From positions 23,785 through 83,689 of the forward strand of contig PAPV01000006.1 in the NCBI GenBank assembly GCA_002709075.1: 59,905 nucleotides of DNA, written 5' to 3'. Under the pieces are notes generated by a model, which saw only the letters and a program-made list of their open reading frames with translations, had not been told where the DNA came from and made no database searches. This document shows, in pieces, positions 16,979 through 25,800 of this stretch (its first letter is position 1; each line of letters starts with the position of its first letter). Position numbers and translations under genes: made by a program. The stretch is from Rhodospirillaceae bacterium. Its GTDB lineage: Bacteria; Pseudomonadota; Alphaproteobacteria; MPNO01; UBA2964.

Positions 16979-17397
16979 TGTAAAGAAACCGTTGTTTTGG
17001 TATTTAAACACAATCATAATCTACGTACTTTTTTTGGCTTAATTTATTTGTATAAGTGTATCTGTTAACATGCTAAACAGCAAAAAGTTTTACTATGGAT
17101 AAAATTGAATTTAAGCACATTCTAAAAAATATCAATTTGCAAGTTAGAGCTTAACAAAAGGGAAAGCTCTACTTGAGAAAAATGCTTTAAGTAAATGAAC
17201 TCTCAAAGCTTTTTAATAATCACATTTTCTTCACTAGCGGATATGACTTAATAAAGTTCATGTCAAATTTACACGCTGTAACTGATGAAAATGGTAGACA
17301 ATTATGAAAGGTATGAAAGGTGTGGCACGCCAATTACAAATAAGTGGTATAGTAAAATAAAAAATGGCAAAATGTAACAGAGAAGTGGCATAATGGT
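16979..17397. other. intergenic region, no gene recognised
   Basis: About 420 bases between pyrE and tRNA-Cys. Only frames of fewer than 20 codons were noticed on the plus strand, including one with a tandem ATGAAAGGT repeat near 17304. The main structure is the terminator-like hairpin at 17163-17214. A small RNA is possible but no promoter could be fixed. Confidence 0.5.
17163..17214 (+). terminator. terminator-like hairpin downstream of pyrE
   Basis: AAAGCT (17163-17168) pairs with AGCTTT (17207-17212) and TTGAGA (17173-17178) pairs with TCTCAA (17201-17206), leaving a bulge on one side. A run of five T residues (17210-17214) overlaps the end of the right arm. The loop is long for a classical terminator. 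Confidence 0.35.
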
Positions 17398-17471
17398 TGG
17401 AGGCCCGGACCAGATTCGAACTGGTGTACAAGGATTTGCAATCCTCTGGATAGCCTCTCTCCCACCGGGCC
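17398..17471 (-). tRNA. tRNA-Cys (GCA)
   Basis: A 74-base cloverleaf. The acceptor stem GGCCCGG pairs with CCGGGCC, the discriminator is U and CCA is encoded. The anticodon stem-loop GAGGAUUGCAAAUCCUU gives anticodon GCA. The T arm holds GGUUCGAAUC-type sequence (CAGUUCGAAUCUG). It stands alone with its own promoter. Confidence 0.96.
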
Positions 17472-17487
17472 TATAACCTTTGTGCTT

Positions 17488-17516
17488 GTCATAGGCATCA
17501 TATAAGTCTAGGTCAA
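17488..17516 (-). promoter_or_regulatory. likely promoter of tRNA-Cys
   Basis: On the minus strand TTGACC and TATGAC are separated by 17 bases, and the -10 element ends 16 bases before the tRNA. The same -35 sequence is used at tRNA-Lys. Confidence 0.6.
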
Positions 17517-17593
17517 GCTTTATAAGATCGTGTCTTGAGTTCAGGCATTAGTTAAGTCAAATCTGAGCTATTTAAATATGTGGGAAGTAACAG

Positions 17594-18250
17594 TTGGAAC
17601 AATATAAAGATGCGCGCGCAAACATGGTAGATTGTCAACTTCGACCAAATCAAGTTACAGATCACGATTTGATAGAAGCCTTTTTATCAACTCCCAGAGA
17701 AAAATTTGTTTCTTCGAACTATGCACCGCTAGCATACGCAGATCGCTCTCTCATGTTGTCTTCTGAGCGAGTAATGATGCCTCCGATGTTTTTAGCTAAG
17801 GTTCTTCAGGAATGTCATATTACAAAAAAAGATATTATCCTTGATGTAGCGTGTGGACGTGGTTACGGGTGTGCCATACTCTCAAAACTCTCCTCAACAG
17901 TTGTTGGAGTAGAAAATAATATAAAACTAGTGAATCTAGCAAATAAAGCGCTGACCGAACTCGCTGCTGACAATACTGCTGTTGTGGAGGGTGATATTGA
18001 AGTGGGGCTTCCCGAGCAGGGACCATATGACGTAATCTTGATTGAGGGCGGTATTTGTACTGTGCCAGAGTCATATAAAGAACAGTTGAGTCTGGGTGGA
18101 CGCCTAATTCTCTTCGAAATGACGGGCGGAAGGAATGGGCATGCCGTTTTGTACATCAAAAGTACCACGACAACCTCGCGTAGAATTTTATTCGACGCCC
18201 ACCTTCCTGTGCTTCCTGGATTTGCAGAAAAAACGAGTTTCAGTTTTTAA
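17594..18250 (+). CDS. Pcm-like protein-L-isoaspartate O-methyltransferase family protein
   Basis: A 218-residue SAM-dependent methyltransferase of the PCMT fold. It shows MVDCQLRPNQVTD near the start, PREKFV, and the SAM-binding ILDVACGRGYGCAILS. It belongs to the alphaproteobacterial group found upstream of tolC, which differs from true Pcm: the second Pcm gene at 39050 has the canonical GNGQTISQP block that is missing here (SSERVMMPPMF instead). Isoaspartate repair is therefore uncertain. The start is TTG at 17594 with GGAAG upstream. It lies 21 bp before tolC. Confidence 0.85.
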   Translation: MEQYKDARANMVDCQLRPNQVTDHDLIEAFLSTPREKFVSSNYAPLAYADRSLMLSSERVMMPPMFLAKVLQECHITKKDIILDVACGRGYGCAILSKLSSTVVGVENNIKLVNLANKALTELAADNTAVVEGDIEVGLPEQGPYDVILIEGGICTVPESYKEQLSLGGRLILFEMTGGRNGHAVLYIKSTTTTSRRILFDAHLPVLPGFAEKTSFSF

Positions 18251-18271
18251 TAAGTCAAGGGCAATTATAAT

Positions 18272-19582
18272 ATGTATTATTTAAAGTTTATATATTTGAC
18301 TGCAACGACACTTATATTTTCAATGACTTCGGTAAATTCGGAAACATTCAATGACGCACTCACAAAAGCTTATTTATTGAATCCTACGTTAGCCGCTTCT
18401 CGCGCGCAACTTCGTAGTAAAGAGGAAAAAATTTCAGAGGCCTGGGGAGGGTGGTATCCAACCATTGAATTTTCCCTCGATGCAGGAAAAAATTGGAAAC
18501 ACGTCTCAGGAAACGCAGTAAGCAGTGCAAATCGAAATAAAAACCTAACACCTAAAAATTCAGATTTTGTTTTTTCACAAAATATTTATCAAGGAGGTAA
18601 AACAAGTGCCGCTTTAAAAGTAGCAAGGGCTGAGATATTAGCCCAGAGGGCTCGTTTGTTAGCAACTGAACAAGATGTTTTATTTGGGGCAGGTAGGGCT
18701 TACGTAGATGTTGTAAGAGATGAAGCAGTATTAAAATTAAATAGAAACAATGAGGCCGTGTTACTTAGACAATTGGAAGCAACACGTGATAGATTTGAAG
18801 TTGGAGAAGTTACCAGAACTGATGTAGCACAAGCAAAGGCGCGACATTCAGGATCCATTGCCGAGAGCGTAGAGTCAAACGGCCAGCTTTCGAACTCGAG
18901 GGCCTCCTATCGAAACATAATAGGAGATTTTCCAGGTGTGTTAAAAAAAGTTAAACCTTTGCTAGATATTCCAACTTCACAGAGTGCGGTAAAAGACCTC
19001 GCCCGCGAACTATCGCCGGGTGTTCTTGTTGCCCGTTATGAAGAAAAAACCGCTGCGGCAAAAGTAGAAGAAACATTCTCAGGATTGTTACCTTCTGTAG
19101 ATATTGAAGGAAGACTTAGTCGGTCTGATGCATTAAGTGCTGTGGACAGTCGAACAGATAATGCTAAAATTTTCGCTAAATTGACTATCCCATTGTATCA
19201 ATCAGGAATAGTACGTTCGCGATTAAGAGCGGCAAAGCAAATTCATGCTCAGAAAAAGATGGAGTTAAATGCTTCATTGCGACGATCGGATGAAAAATCA
19301 GCGCAGGCATGGGAAAATCTTCTAACTGCAAATGCTCAGATTTCGGCTTTAACTGCAGAAATCACTGCCGCTACAACAGCATTGGAGGGTGTCAAACAAG
19401 AGGCGAAAGTTGGTTCTAGAACTGTTCTTGACGTGTTAGACGCTGAACAAGAATTACTGGACGCACGTGTAAATCTTGTCCGTGCGGAACGCAATAAAGT
19501 TGTGGCAAGTATGGAACTGCATCGTGCCATTGGCAACCTTACTGCTAAAGGGCTAAATTTGGATGTAAATTTCTTTGATTAA
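18272..19582 (+). CDS. tolC: TolC-family outer membrane channel protein
   Basis: A 436-residue outer membrane efflux/secretion channel of the TolC family, which serves type I secretion and tripartite efflux. An N-terminal signal peptide covers about residues 1-23 (cleavage near SVNSETF). Two OEP repeats rich in coiled-coil helices follow, with the conserved NIYQGGKTSAAL and TIPLYQSGIVRSR strand-helix signatures and VGSRTVLDVLDAEQELLDARVNLVRAER (described as one block) near the C-terminus. It follows the Pcm-like gene as usual in Alphaproteobacteria. Confidence 0.93.
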   Translation: MYYLKFIYLTATTLIFSMTSVNSETFNDALTKAYLLNPTLAASRAQLRSKEEKISEAWGGWYPTIEFSLDAGKNWKHVSGNAVSSANRNKNLTPKNSDFVFSQNIYQGGKTSAALKVARAEILAQRARLLATEQDVLFGAGRAYVDVVRDEAVLKLNRNNEAVLLRQLEATRDRFEVGEVTRTDVAQAKARHSGSIAESVESNGQLSNSRASYRNIIGDFPGVLKKVKPLLDIPTSQSAVKDLARELSPGVLVARYEEKTAAAKVEETFSGLLPSVDIEGRLSRSDALSAVDSRTDNAKIFAKLTIPLYQSGIVRSRLRAAKQIHAQKKMELNASLRRSDEKSAQAWENLLTANAQISALTAEITAATTALEGVKQEAKVGSRTVLDVLDAEQELLDARVNLVRAERNKVVASMELHRAIGNLTAKGLNLDVNFFD

Positions 19583-19714
19583 AAGCATTGATAATAATAA
19601 GATTCTGAAATAGTGGTAAGGGTAAGTGCCGATGTTAAAACTTTTTCATTACAGCTCTTGCTTATTATTGAAGTAATTGTTCATATTTGCGACTAACTTT
19701 TTTACATAGAATAA

Positions 19715-20392
19715 ATGCTGGCTATGACTGAAAAAAAAGATGATCAAGAACAGTCAATGGAGGAAATCCTTGCTTCCATAAGAAAAATTATTTCTGAGGA
19801 GGAGAAGGGAACAGAAGTATCTGAACCGTCTAACAACGATGATATATTAACCCTCAATAACGTTGTTGAAAAAGACGATGGGGTAGCTGCTAAGACGGAT
19901 GATATACTTGAACTTACTGAGGTGGTCTCTGATTCATCAATAAATTTTACAACTGAAGTAGAAAGCGATAGAACTTCTGAGACGCACTCAAAGACACAAG
20001 GGCCAGAACATAATTTAGTGAAAACCGACGGTGATCGATACTCTGTGAATGAAGAATTTGAATCGTATGAAGGCGGGATATCAACAACCAAAAATCCCGT
20101 TGAGGCATCAAATTTCTTGGAAGGCAATGCAGAAACTCACACTGGATTAGTTAATGATGAAAATGCAGAGCGGATAAATGCGGCCCTTACTAAGCTTTCT
20201 GTAATTAATAAAGATGATCAGACTGAGTTAGCTCCAAGCCAAAAAATAAATGATTTTGATAATCAAGCAAATGAAATAATGCTTCCAATAATAAAAAAAT
20301 GGCTGGATGAAAATTTAGCTGATTTAGTAGAAAATATAGTTCGTGATGAGATTAAACGCTTAAGTCAAATATCTTCTCGGCAAAACAAATAG
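19715..20392 (+). CDS. PopZ-like DUF2497 protein
   Basis: A 225-residue acidic, low-complexity protein. The N-terminus has the conserved helix QSMEEILASIRKIISEEE (about 13-30) and the C-terminus the conserved ANEIMLPIIKKWLDENLADLVENIVRDEI block, separated by a long acidic disordered linker. This is the architecture of the cell-pole organising protein PopZ of Caulobacter and its relatives, where the C-terminal helices drive polymerisation at poles. It sits between tolC and valS, the usual place. Polar anchoring of the chromosome is likely but inferred. Confidence 0.85.
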   Translation: MLAMTEKKDDQEQSMEEILASIRKIISEEEKGTEVSEPSNNDDILTLNNVVEKDDGVAAKTDDILELTEVVSDSSINFTTEVESDRTSETHSKTQGPEHNLVKTDGDRYSVNEEFESYEGGISTTKNPVEASNFLEGNAETHTGLVNDENAERINAALTKLSVINKDDQTELAPSQKINDFDNQANEIMLPIIKKWLDENLADLVENIVRDEIKRLSQISSRQNK

Positions 20393-20459
20393 GTTGCTTG
20401 AAGTGAACGGTTTTTTTAAGAAACACTTTTGTTAATTATACATCATATTTTGTTTTGTT

Positions 20460-23156
20460 ATGGAAAAATTTTACGATCCAAAAAAAGTTGAGCCACGGCT
20501 TTATGAGGAATGGGAAAATTCAGGGGCCTTTTCTTCCGATGATACTTTTGGGGATCAAACAACTAGAGAAAAATTTTCTATAGTAATTCCCCCGCCGAAT
20601 GTAACTGGTAGTTTACATATCGGGCACGCATTAAACAATACGTTACAAGATATTTTGGCACGCTACTACCGAATGAAGGGTTGTGATGTGTTATGGCAGC
20701 CTGGGATGGACCATGCTGGTATTGCAACGCAAATGGTTGTTGAGCGTCAATTAGCTGAGGAAAACATATTTCTTGCGCGTGGCAATCAGCAATCTATGGA
20801 AAATAAATGTTTATTGGGACGTGATCAATTTCTTAAAAAAGTGTGGGAATGGAAGGCAAAATCTGGGGGCACGATTCTAAATCAGCTTAGACGTCTCGGA
20901 GCTTCATGTGACTGGAAACGGGAACGTTTCACCATGGATGAAGGTCTATCTCAAGCAGTTAGAAGTGTATTTGTTTCACTTTATCGAGAAGGAATAATTT
21001 ATAGGGATAAACGGCTTGTAAATTGGGATCCAAAGTTTCATACAGCAATTTCAGACCTTGAGGTAGAACAAAGAGAAACGAAAGGAAATTTATGGTATTT
21101 TCGTTATCCCCTGGAAGGATCAACATCACAATTTATTACGGTTGCAACAACTCGGCCTGAGACCATGCTCGGTGATACAGCAGTTGCTGTTCATCCAGAC
21201 GATAAACGCTTTGAGAAATTCATTGGAAAATCTATAAGGTTGCCAATTGTGGGAAGGATTATACCTATAATTGCGGATGAATATAGTGATCCTGAGAAGG
21301 GCAGTGGAGCGGTTAAAATTACTCCTGCGCATGATTTTAACGATTTTGAGGTAGGTAAACGGCACAATTTAGAAATGGTGAGCATTTTTGATGAGTCTGG
21401 AAACGTTAACCATGAAGCACCAAATAATTTTCAAGGAATGGATAGATTTGACGCTCGAAAAAAAATTATTGATAGTATGGATGAACTCGGTTTTCTGGTA
21501 AAAGTCGAAGAAAACTACATGACGATTCCTTACGGAGACCGTTCGGGTGTTGTCATAGAACCGAGATTAACAGACCAATGGTTTGTTAATGCCAAGGTAT
21601 TGGCACAACCGGCAATAGAAGCTGTGAAATCTGGCAAAACAAAGTTTGTTCCTAAACATTGGGAAAATACATATTTTGATTGGATGAAAAATATCCAACC
21701 CTGGTGTATTTCACGGCAGATATGGTGGGGACATAGGATTCCAGTCTGGTATGGACCCGATGGGATAGCATTTGTAGCTGAGACCGAGAGAGAGGCATTG
21801 GAAGATGCTAAAAAGCATTACGGGGTTTCAACTCCGTTAATTCAAGATGATGATGTATTAGATACCTGGTTTTCTTCAGCTTTGTGGTCCTTTTCAACTT
21901 TGGGATGGCCTCAGATGACTTCGACTCTTTCAAAGTATTACCCCACGAATGTTTTGGTAACAGGCTTTGATATAATTTTCTTTTGGGTAGCACGTATGAT
22001 GATGATGGGGCTGCACTTTTGTAAAGATATTCCATTTAACACTGTTTACATTCATGCCTTGGTTAGAGATGCACAAGGTCAAAAAATGTCCAAAAGTAAA
22101 GGTAATGTTCTTGATCCTTTGGAGATAATTGAAAGGTACGGAGCTGATTCTTTACGTTTTACACTCGCGGCAATGGCAGCACAGGGCCGAGATATAAAAT
22201 TAGCTCCGGCCCGCATAGAAGGCTATCGAAACTTTATTACAAAATTATGGAATGCAGCCCGCTATGCAGACATGAATAAGTGCTACATACCACTAGATTT
22301 TTCTCCTTCTGAATGCAAGCTTATTTTAAATAAGTGGATTGTAACTAAACTCCGAGAGACAGAACAATTAGTGTCAAATGCGATTTTAGAATATAGGTTT
22401 AATGATGCAGCAAATGCAATTTATGCCTTTACTTGGCATAAGTACTGTGACTGGTACTTAGAATTTTCAAAGTCAATTCTTAATAGTAAAGATGAGGATG
22501 CTGTTAATGAAGTTCGGACAGTCACTGGATGGGTATTGGAACGCATTTTAAAAATCCTTCATCCGTTCATACCATTTGTTACCGAAGAAATTTGGCAGAA
22601 TCGTAATGAGGTTTCAGGTCAAAAATCTGCACTAATCACCTCCTCTTGGCCAGACTTTAAAGAAGTCGAACCAGAATTAGCTGCTTGCAATGAAATAGAC
22701 TGGGTTATTACACTGATTTCACAGATCCGGGCTGTAAGAGCTGAAATGAATATTCCCGCCCGAGCGAAACTCTCACTGCTTTTTAAAAATGTTCAAGAAA
22801 ACACCAGAGCACTTATTAATCGTCACGCAGAATTATTAAAACAACTTGCTCGAATTAAAGACATCCGAGAAGAACAGCCATCATCAAAAGAAACGTTACA
22901 AATCGTTGTTGATCACGACACTTTTTTTCTTCCATTGGAAGGTGTGATCAATATAGCTCAGGAAAAAACACGCATTCTACGTGATATTGATAAAGTGAAT
23001 AAAGAGATTTCAAAGTTACAAAATAAATTATCTAACAAAAAATTTTTAACAAAAGCTCCAACTGATGTGATAGACGAAAACCGTGAGCGTTTAGCTGAGG
23101 AAGTGGTTGCGAAAAACTTGTTAGAGAATGCTTTTAAACGCTTGACAGGCTTCTAA
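20460..23156 (+). CDS. valS: valyl-tRNA synthetase
   Basis: An 898-residue class I synthetase that charges tRNA-Val and edits threonine. The HIGH motif is at 53-56 (SLHIGHALN), the KMSKS motif near 541-545 (QKMSKSKGN), the editing domain includes TTRPETMLGDTAVAVHP, and the C-terminus is the coiled coil typical of ValS. The length fits bacterial ValS. It is 67 bp after the PopZ-like gene and is followed by a long non-coding gap. Confidence 0.97.
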   Translation: MEKFYDPKKVEPRLYEEWENSGAFSSDDTFGDQTTREKFSIVIPPPNVTGSLHIGHALNNTLQDILARYYRMKGCDVLWQPGMDHAGIATQMVVERQLAEENIFLARGNQQSMENKCLLGRDQFLKKVWEWKAKSGGTILNQLRRLGASCDWKRERFTMDEGLSQAVRSVFVSLYREGIIYRDKRLVNWDPKFHTAISDLEVEQRETKGNLWYFRYPLEGSTSQFITVATTRPETMLGDTAVAVHPDDKRFEKFIGKSIRLPIVGRIIPIIADEYSDPEKGSGAVKITPAHDFNDFEVGKRHNLEMVSIFDESGNVNHEAPNNFQGMDRFDARKKIIDSMDELGFLVKVEENYMTIPYGDRSGVVIEPRLTDQWFVNAKVLAQPAIEAVKSGKTKFVPKHWENTYFDWMKNIQPWCISRQIWWGHRIPVWYGPDGIAFVAETEREALEDAKKHYGVSTPLIQDDDVLDTWFSSALWSFSTLGWPQMTSTLSKYYPTNVLVTGFDIIFFWVARMMMMGLHFCKDIPFNTVYIHALVRDAQGQKMSKSKGNVLDPLEIIERYGADSLRFTLAAMAAQGRDIKLAPARIEGYRNFITKLWNAARYADMNKCYIPLDFSPSECKLILNKWIVTKLRETEQLVSNAILEYRFNDAANAIYAFTWHKYCDWYLEFSKSILNSKDEDAVNEVRTVTGWVLERILKILHPFIPFVTEEIWQNRNEVSGQKSALITSSWPDFKEVEPELAACNEIDWVITLISQIRAVRAEMNIPARAKLSLLFKNVQENTRALINRHAELLKQLARIKDIREEQPSSKETLQIVVDHDTFFLPLEGVINIAQEKTRILRDIDKVNKEISKLQNKLSNKKFLTKAPTDVIDENRERLAEEVVAKNLLENAFKRLTGF

Positions 23157-23231
23157 CCAAAAATTCCTTTGTTTTAAAACCATAATATTAAAGTAGTCGC
23201 AACGATTGTGCACATGAAGCGCAAGTTAAAA

Positions 23232-23332
23232 ACCCATACCTGCGCTCCATCTTTATCGCCACTTAACTCACACCTTTTCTTTGAATACTATGGACAATTC
23301 AAAAAGTTAGTCTCATGAAAAGGTGCATGGGT
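23232..23332. repeat. nested inverted repeats
   Basis: Three nested arm pairs: ACCCAT (23232-23237) with ATGGGT (23327-23332), CACCTTTTC (23271-23279) with GAAAAGGTG (23317-23325), and TTTGAAT (23280-23286) with ATTCAAA (23297-23303). They could fold into one long hairpin on either strand. A small RNA, terminator or decayed element is possible. Confidence 0.4.
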
Positions 23333-23960
23333 CTATAAAAAATAATAGCATCCAGTGGACACCAACAGATCTATACTAAGAGCTAGTTATGTACTAGCTC
23401 AGTCAACAGAACGGTAAATCTAAAGAGAAAATGCACTCTAAGTTTATTAATATTTTACAATGAAAGAAGAATTACCATTTTCACCAGCAATATATGGGAA
23501 TTGGCATATATTATCTATTCTGACATCTGACCCAACTGTTTCTTAAACAAACCTGGTTTTAGTGTTCCGACGAGATTGTATTATTCAACATTAAAGATAT
23601 TGAATGTGATACTAAACGATTGCTTTAGTTAATTATGAAAGCGTAGGCGTGGTGATAAAAAATATTTTACTGAAAGGTGAACTTTTGACTTTACGGAATT
23701 TCTTCGAATTATGTTTTATTCATTTTTTAAATTTAAATTTTGATTGTCTAATAGCACGGAGATAGTTCTAGGCTTTTATAAACAAAATTTGATTGTTATA
23801 AGAAAATAACCCCTATTTCAAAGTAACCTAATGGAATAATAAATGGACAGTAGCACGGTTGCTAAAAAGGTGTAGAGCAAATATTCCCAGTATTACAGGT
23901 GTGTTGCAGGATACTGTACTGTTGACATAACTCGATGGATTGTCCAAACAAATAGATAAA

Positions 23961-24006
23961 GGTAAGGAAGTTCTTTTTTGGGATGTGCTTATTAACTTCC
24001 TTAGCC
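23961..24006 (+). promoter_or_regulatory. ilvD: inverted repeat in the ilvD leader
   Basis: A perfect 10-bp pair TAAGGAAGTT (23963-23972) and AACTTCCTTA (23994-24003), extendable by GG/CC around a bulged base, with a 21-base loop. It ends about 43 bases before the ilvD start. No T-run follows, so it is not a simple terminator. It may be an operator or leader structure. Confidence 0.4.
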
Positions 24007-24048
24007 TAAAAATTGTAGAAATGAAATTATTATATGAAGGGTCATATT

Positions 24049-25797
24049 ATGGCTAAGGCAGAAAGGAATCACGCCAAGCCGAAAAGCATTAGTAAAGATA
24101 CACTTCCAAGTCGGCACGTTACTGAAGGTCCTTCGCGGGCACCCCATAGAAGCTATCTCTACGCAATGGGCTTAACTGAAAATGAAATTCATCAACCACT
24201 GGTCGGTGTTGCAACCTGCTGGAATGAGGCGGCTCCGTGCAATATTACGTTATCACGTCAGGCCCAAGCGGCAAAAAAAGGTGTATCAGAGGCAGGCGGA
24301 ACCCCCCGGGAATTTGCTACAATAACCGTCACAGATGGTATTGCAATGGGCCATGAGGGAATGAAATCTTCACTTGTTTCTCGTGATCTGATTGCTGACT
24401 CAGTTGAATTAACAATGCGTGGTCATTGTTATGACGCGCTCGTTGGTCTCGCCGGGTGTGATAAATCTTTGCCTGGCATGATGATGTCCATGATAAGGCT
24501 CAATGTTCCAAGCGTTTTTGTTTACGGAGGAACAATTTTGCCGGGTCGATTTAAGGGGCGAGATGTTACAGTAGTTGATGTTTTTGAAGGAGTAGGGATG
24601 CACGCTTCGGGTAAAATGTCCGATGAAGAATTACTTGAATTGGAAAGTGTGGCATGCCCATGCGCAGGTTCTTGTGGTGGACAGTTTACTGCTAATACGA
24701 TGGCCTGTGTTTCTGAAGCGATTGGATTAGCCTTACCGGCGTCATCGGGCGCTCCAGCCTCATACGAGTCTCGAGACCAATTTGTAGAAGACGCAGGTCG
24801 AGCTGTAATGAATGCTCTTCAATTGAATTTACGTCCACGCGATATTTGCACTCGAGAGGCATTCGATAATGCAGCAACTGTAGTGGCTGCAACAGGTGGA
24901 TCGACAAATGCCGCTTTGCATTTGCCTGCAATGGCCCACGAGGCTGGCATCAATTATACTCTTCAAGATGTAGCAAAGATTTTCAAAAAAACACCATATA
25001 TCGCAGATTTGATGCCGGGTGGAAAATATACTGCAACGGATATGTATAAAGTAGGGGGTGTGTCAATCGTAATTAAGGAGCTTCTTGATAATGGGTTACT
25101 GAATGGTGAATGCATAACGGTAACGGGTAAAACAATGAAACAGAATGTTAGCGAAATAAAATTTCCAGAAAACCAAGACGTGGTATACCGTGTTCAAAAT
25201 GCAATCACACCAACAGGAGGAGTTGTTGGTCTGCAGGGCACGTTAGCACCAGATGGAGCAATTGTTAAAGTTGCTGGAATGGATAAGTTAACATTTTCTG
25301 GGCCTGCACGTGTTTTTGATTGTGAAGAAGATGCCTTTTATGCCGTGGTTAATAGTCAAATTAAAGAGGGAGATGTAATTATAATTCGTTATGAAGGACC
25401 AAAGGGTGGTCCCGGGATGAGAGAGATGCTCTCAACTACTGCTGCTTTATATGGTCAAGGAATGGGAGAAAAAGTGGCGCTTATTACAGACGGAAGATTT
25501 TCTGGTGGAACACGTGGTTTTTGTATTGGGCATGTAGGTCCAGAGGCTGCCGTAGGCGGACCTATTGGTCTTTTAAAAAATGGTGACATGATATTGATAG
25601 ATGCAAATACCGGGCGTTTAGATGTTGATATTGAAAAAAAGGCTTTAGAAAGCCGCAGAAAAAAATGGAGACCTAGGAAAACAAACCACAATAGTGGTGC
25701 ACTATGGCGTTATGCACAAACAGTTGGACCTGCCTCAAATGGCGCAGTAGTTCATCCTGGCGCTGATGAGGAAACACATACCTATTGTGATATCTAA
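24049..25797 (+). CDS. ilvD: dihydroxy-acid dehydratase
   Basis: A 582-residue Fe-S dehydratase making the 2-oxo acid precursors of valine, isoleucine and leucine. Cluster cysteines are Cys57, Cys137 ([12 protein letters not shown]) and Cys209 ([11 protein letters not shown]). [19 protein letters not shown] near the C-terminus is the conserved active-site block. The frame opens at 24034, but GAAGGG at 24036-24041 is 7 bases before the ATG at 24049, which I take as the start. It converges with the acetolactate-synthase-like gene with only 3 bp between them. Confidence 0.95.
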   Translation: MAKAERNHAKPKSISKDTLPSRHVTEGPSRAPHRSYLYAMGLTENEIHQPLVGVATCWNEAAPCNITLSRQAQAAKKGVSEAGGTPREFATITVTDGIAMGHEGMKSSLVSRDLIADSVELTMRGHCYDALVGLAGCDKSLPGMMMSMIRLNVPSVFVYGGTILPGRFKGRDVTVVDVFEGVGMHASGKMSDEELLELESVACPCAGSCGGQFTANTMACVSEAIGLALPASSGAPASYESRDQFVEDAGRAVMNALQLNLRPRDICTREAFDNAATVVAATGGSTNAALHLPAMAHEAGINYTLQDVAKIFKKTPYIADLMPGGKYTATDMYKVGGVSIVIKELLDNGLLNGECITVTGKTMKQNVSEIKFPENQDVVYRVQNAITPTGGVVGLQGTLAPDGAIVKVAGMDKLTFSGPARVFDCEEDAFYAVVNSQIKEGDVIIIRYEGPKGGPGMREMLSTTAALYGQGMGEKVALITDGRFSGGTRGFCIGHVGPEAAVGGPIGLLKNGDMILIDANTGRLDVDIEKKALESRRKKWRPRKTNHNSGALWRYAQTVGPASNGAVVHPGADEETHTYCDI

Positions 25798-25800
25798 AAA

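Larger units (their letters stand above)
23157..24048. other. long intergenic region between valS and ilvD
   Basis: Nearly 900 bases without a convincing gene, unusual in this tightly packed window. No transposase remnant or tRNA was recognised. Two inverted-repeat structures stand out, at 23232-23332 and 23961-24006. Remaining sequence is AT-rich and broken by stops in all frames I read. Confidence 0.55.

Noticed and set aside
17304-17360. 18-codon frame with tandem ATGAAAGGT
   Set aside because: Too short, without homology or good context; the short repeat is likely chance.
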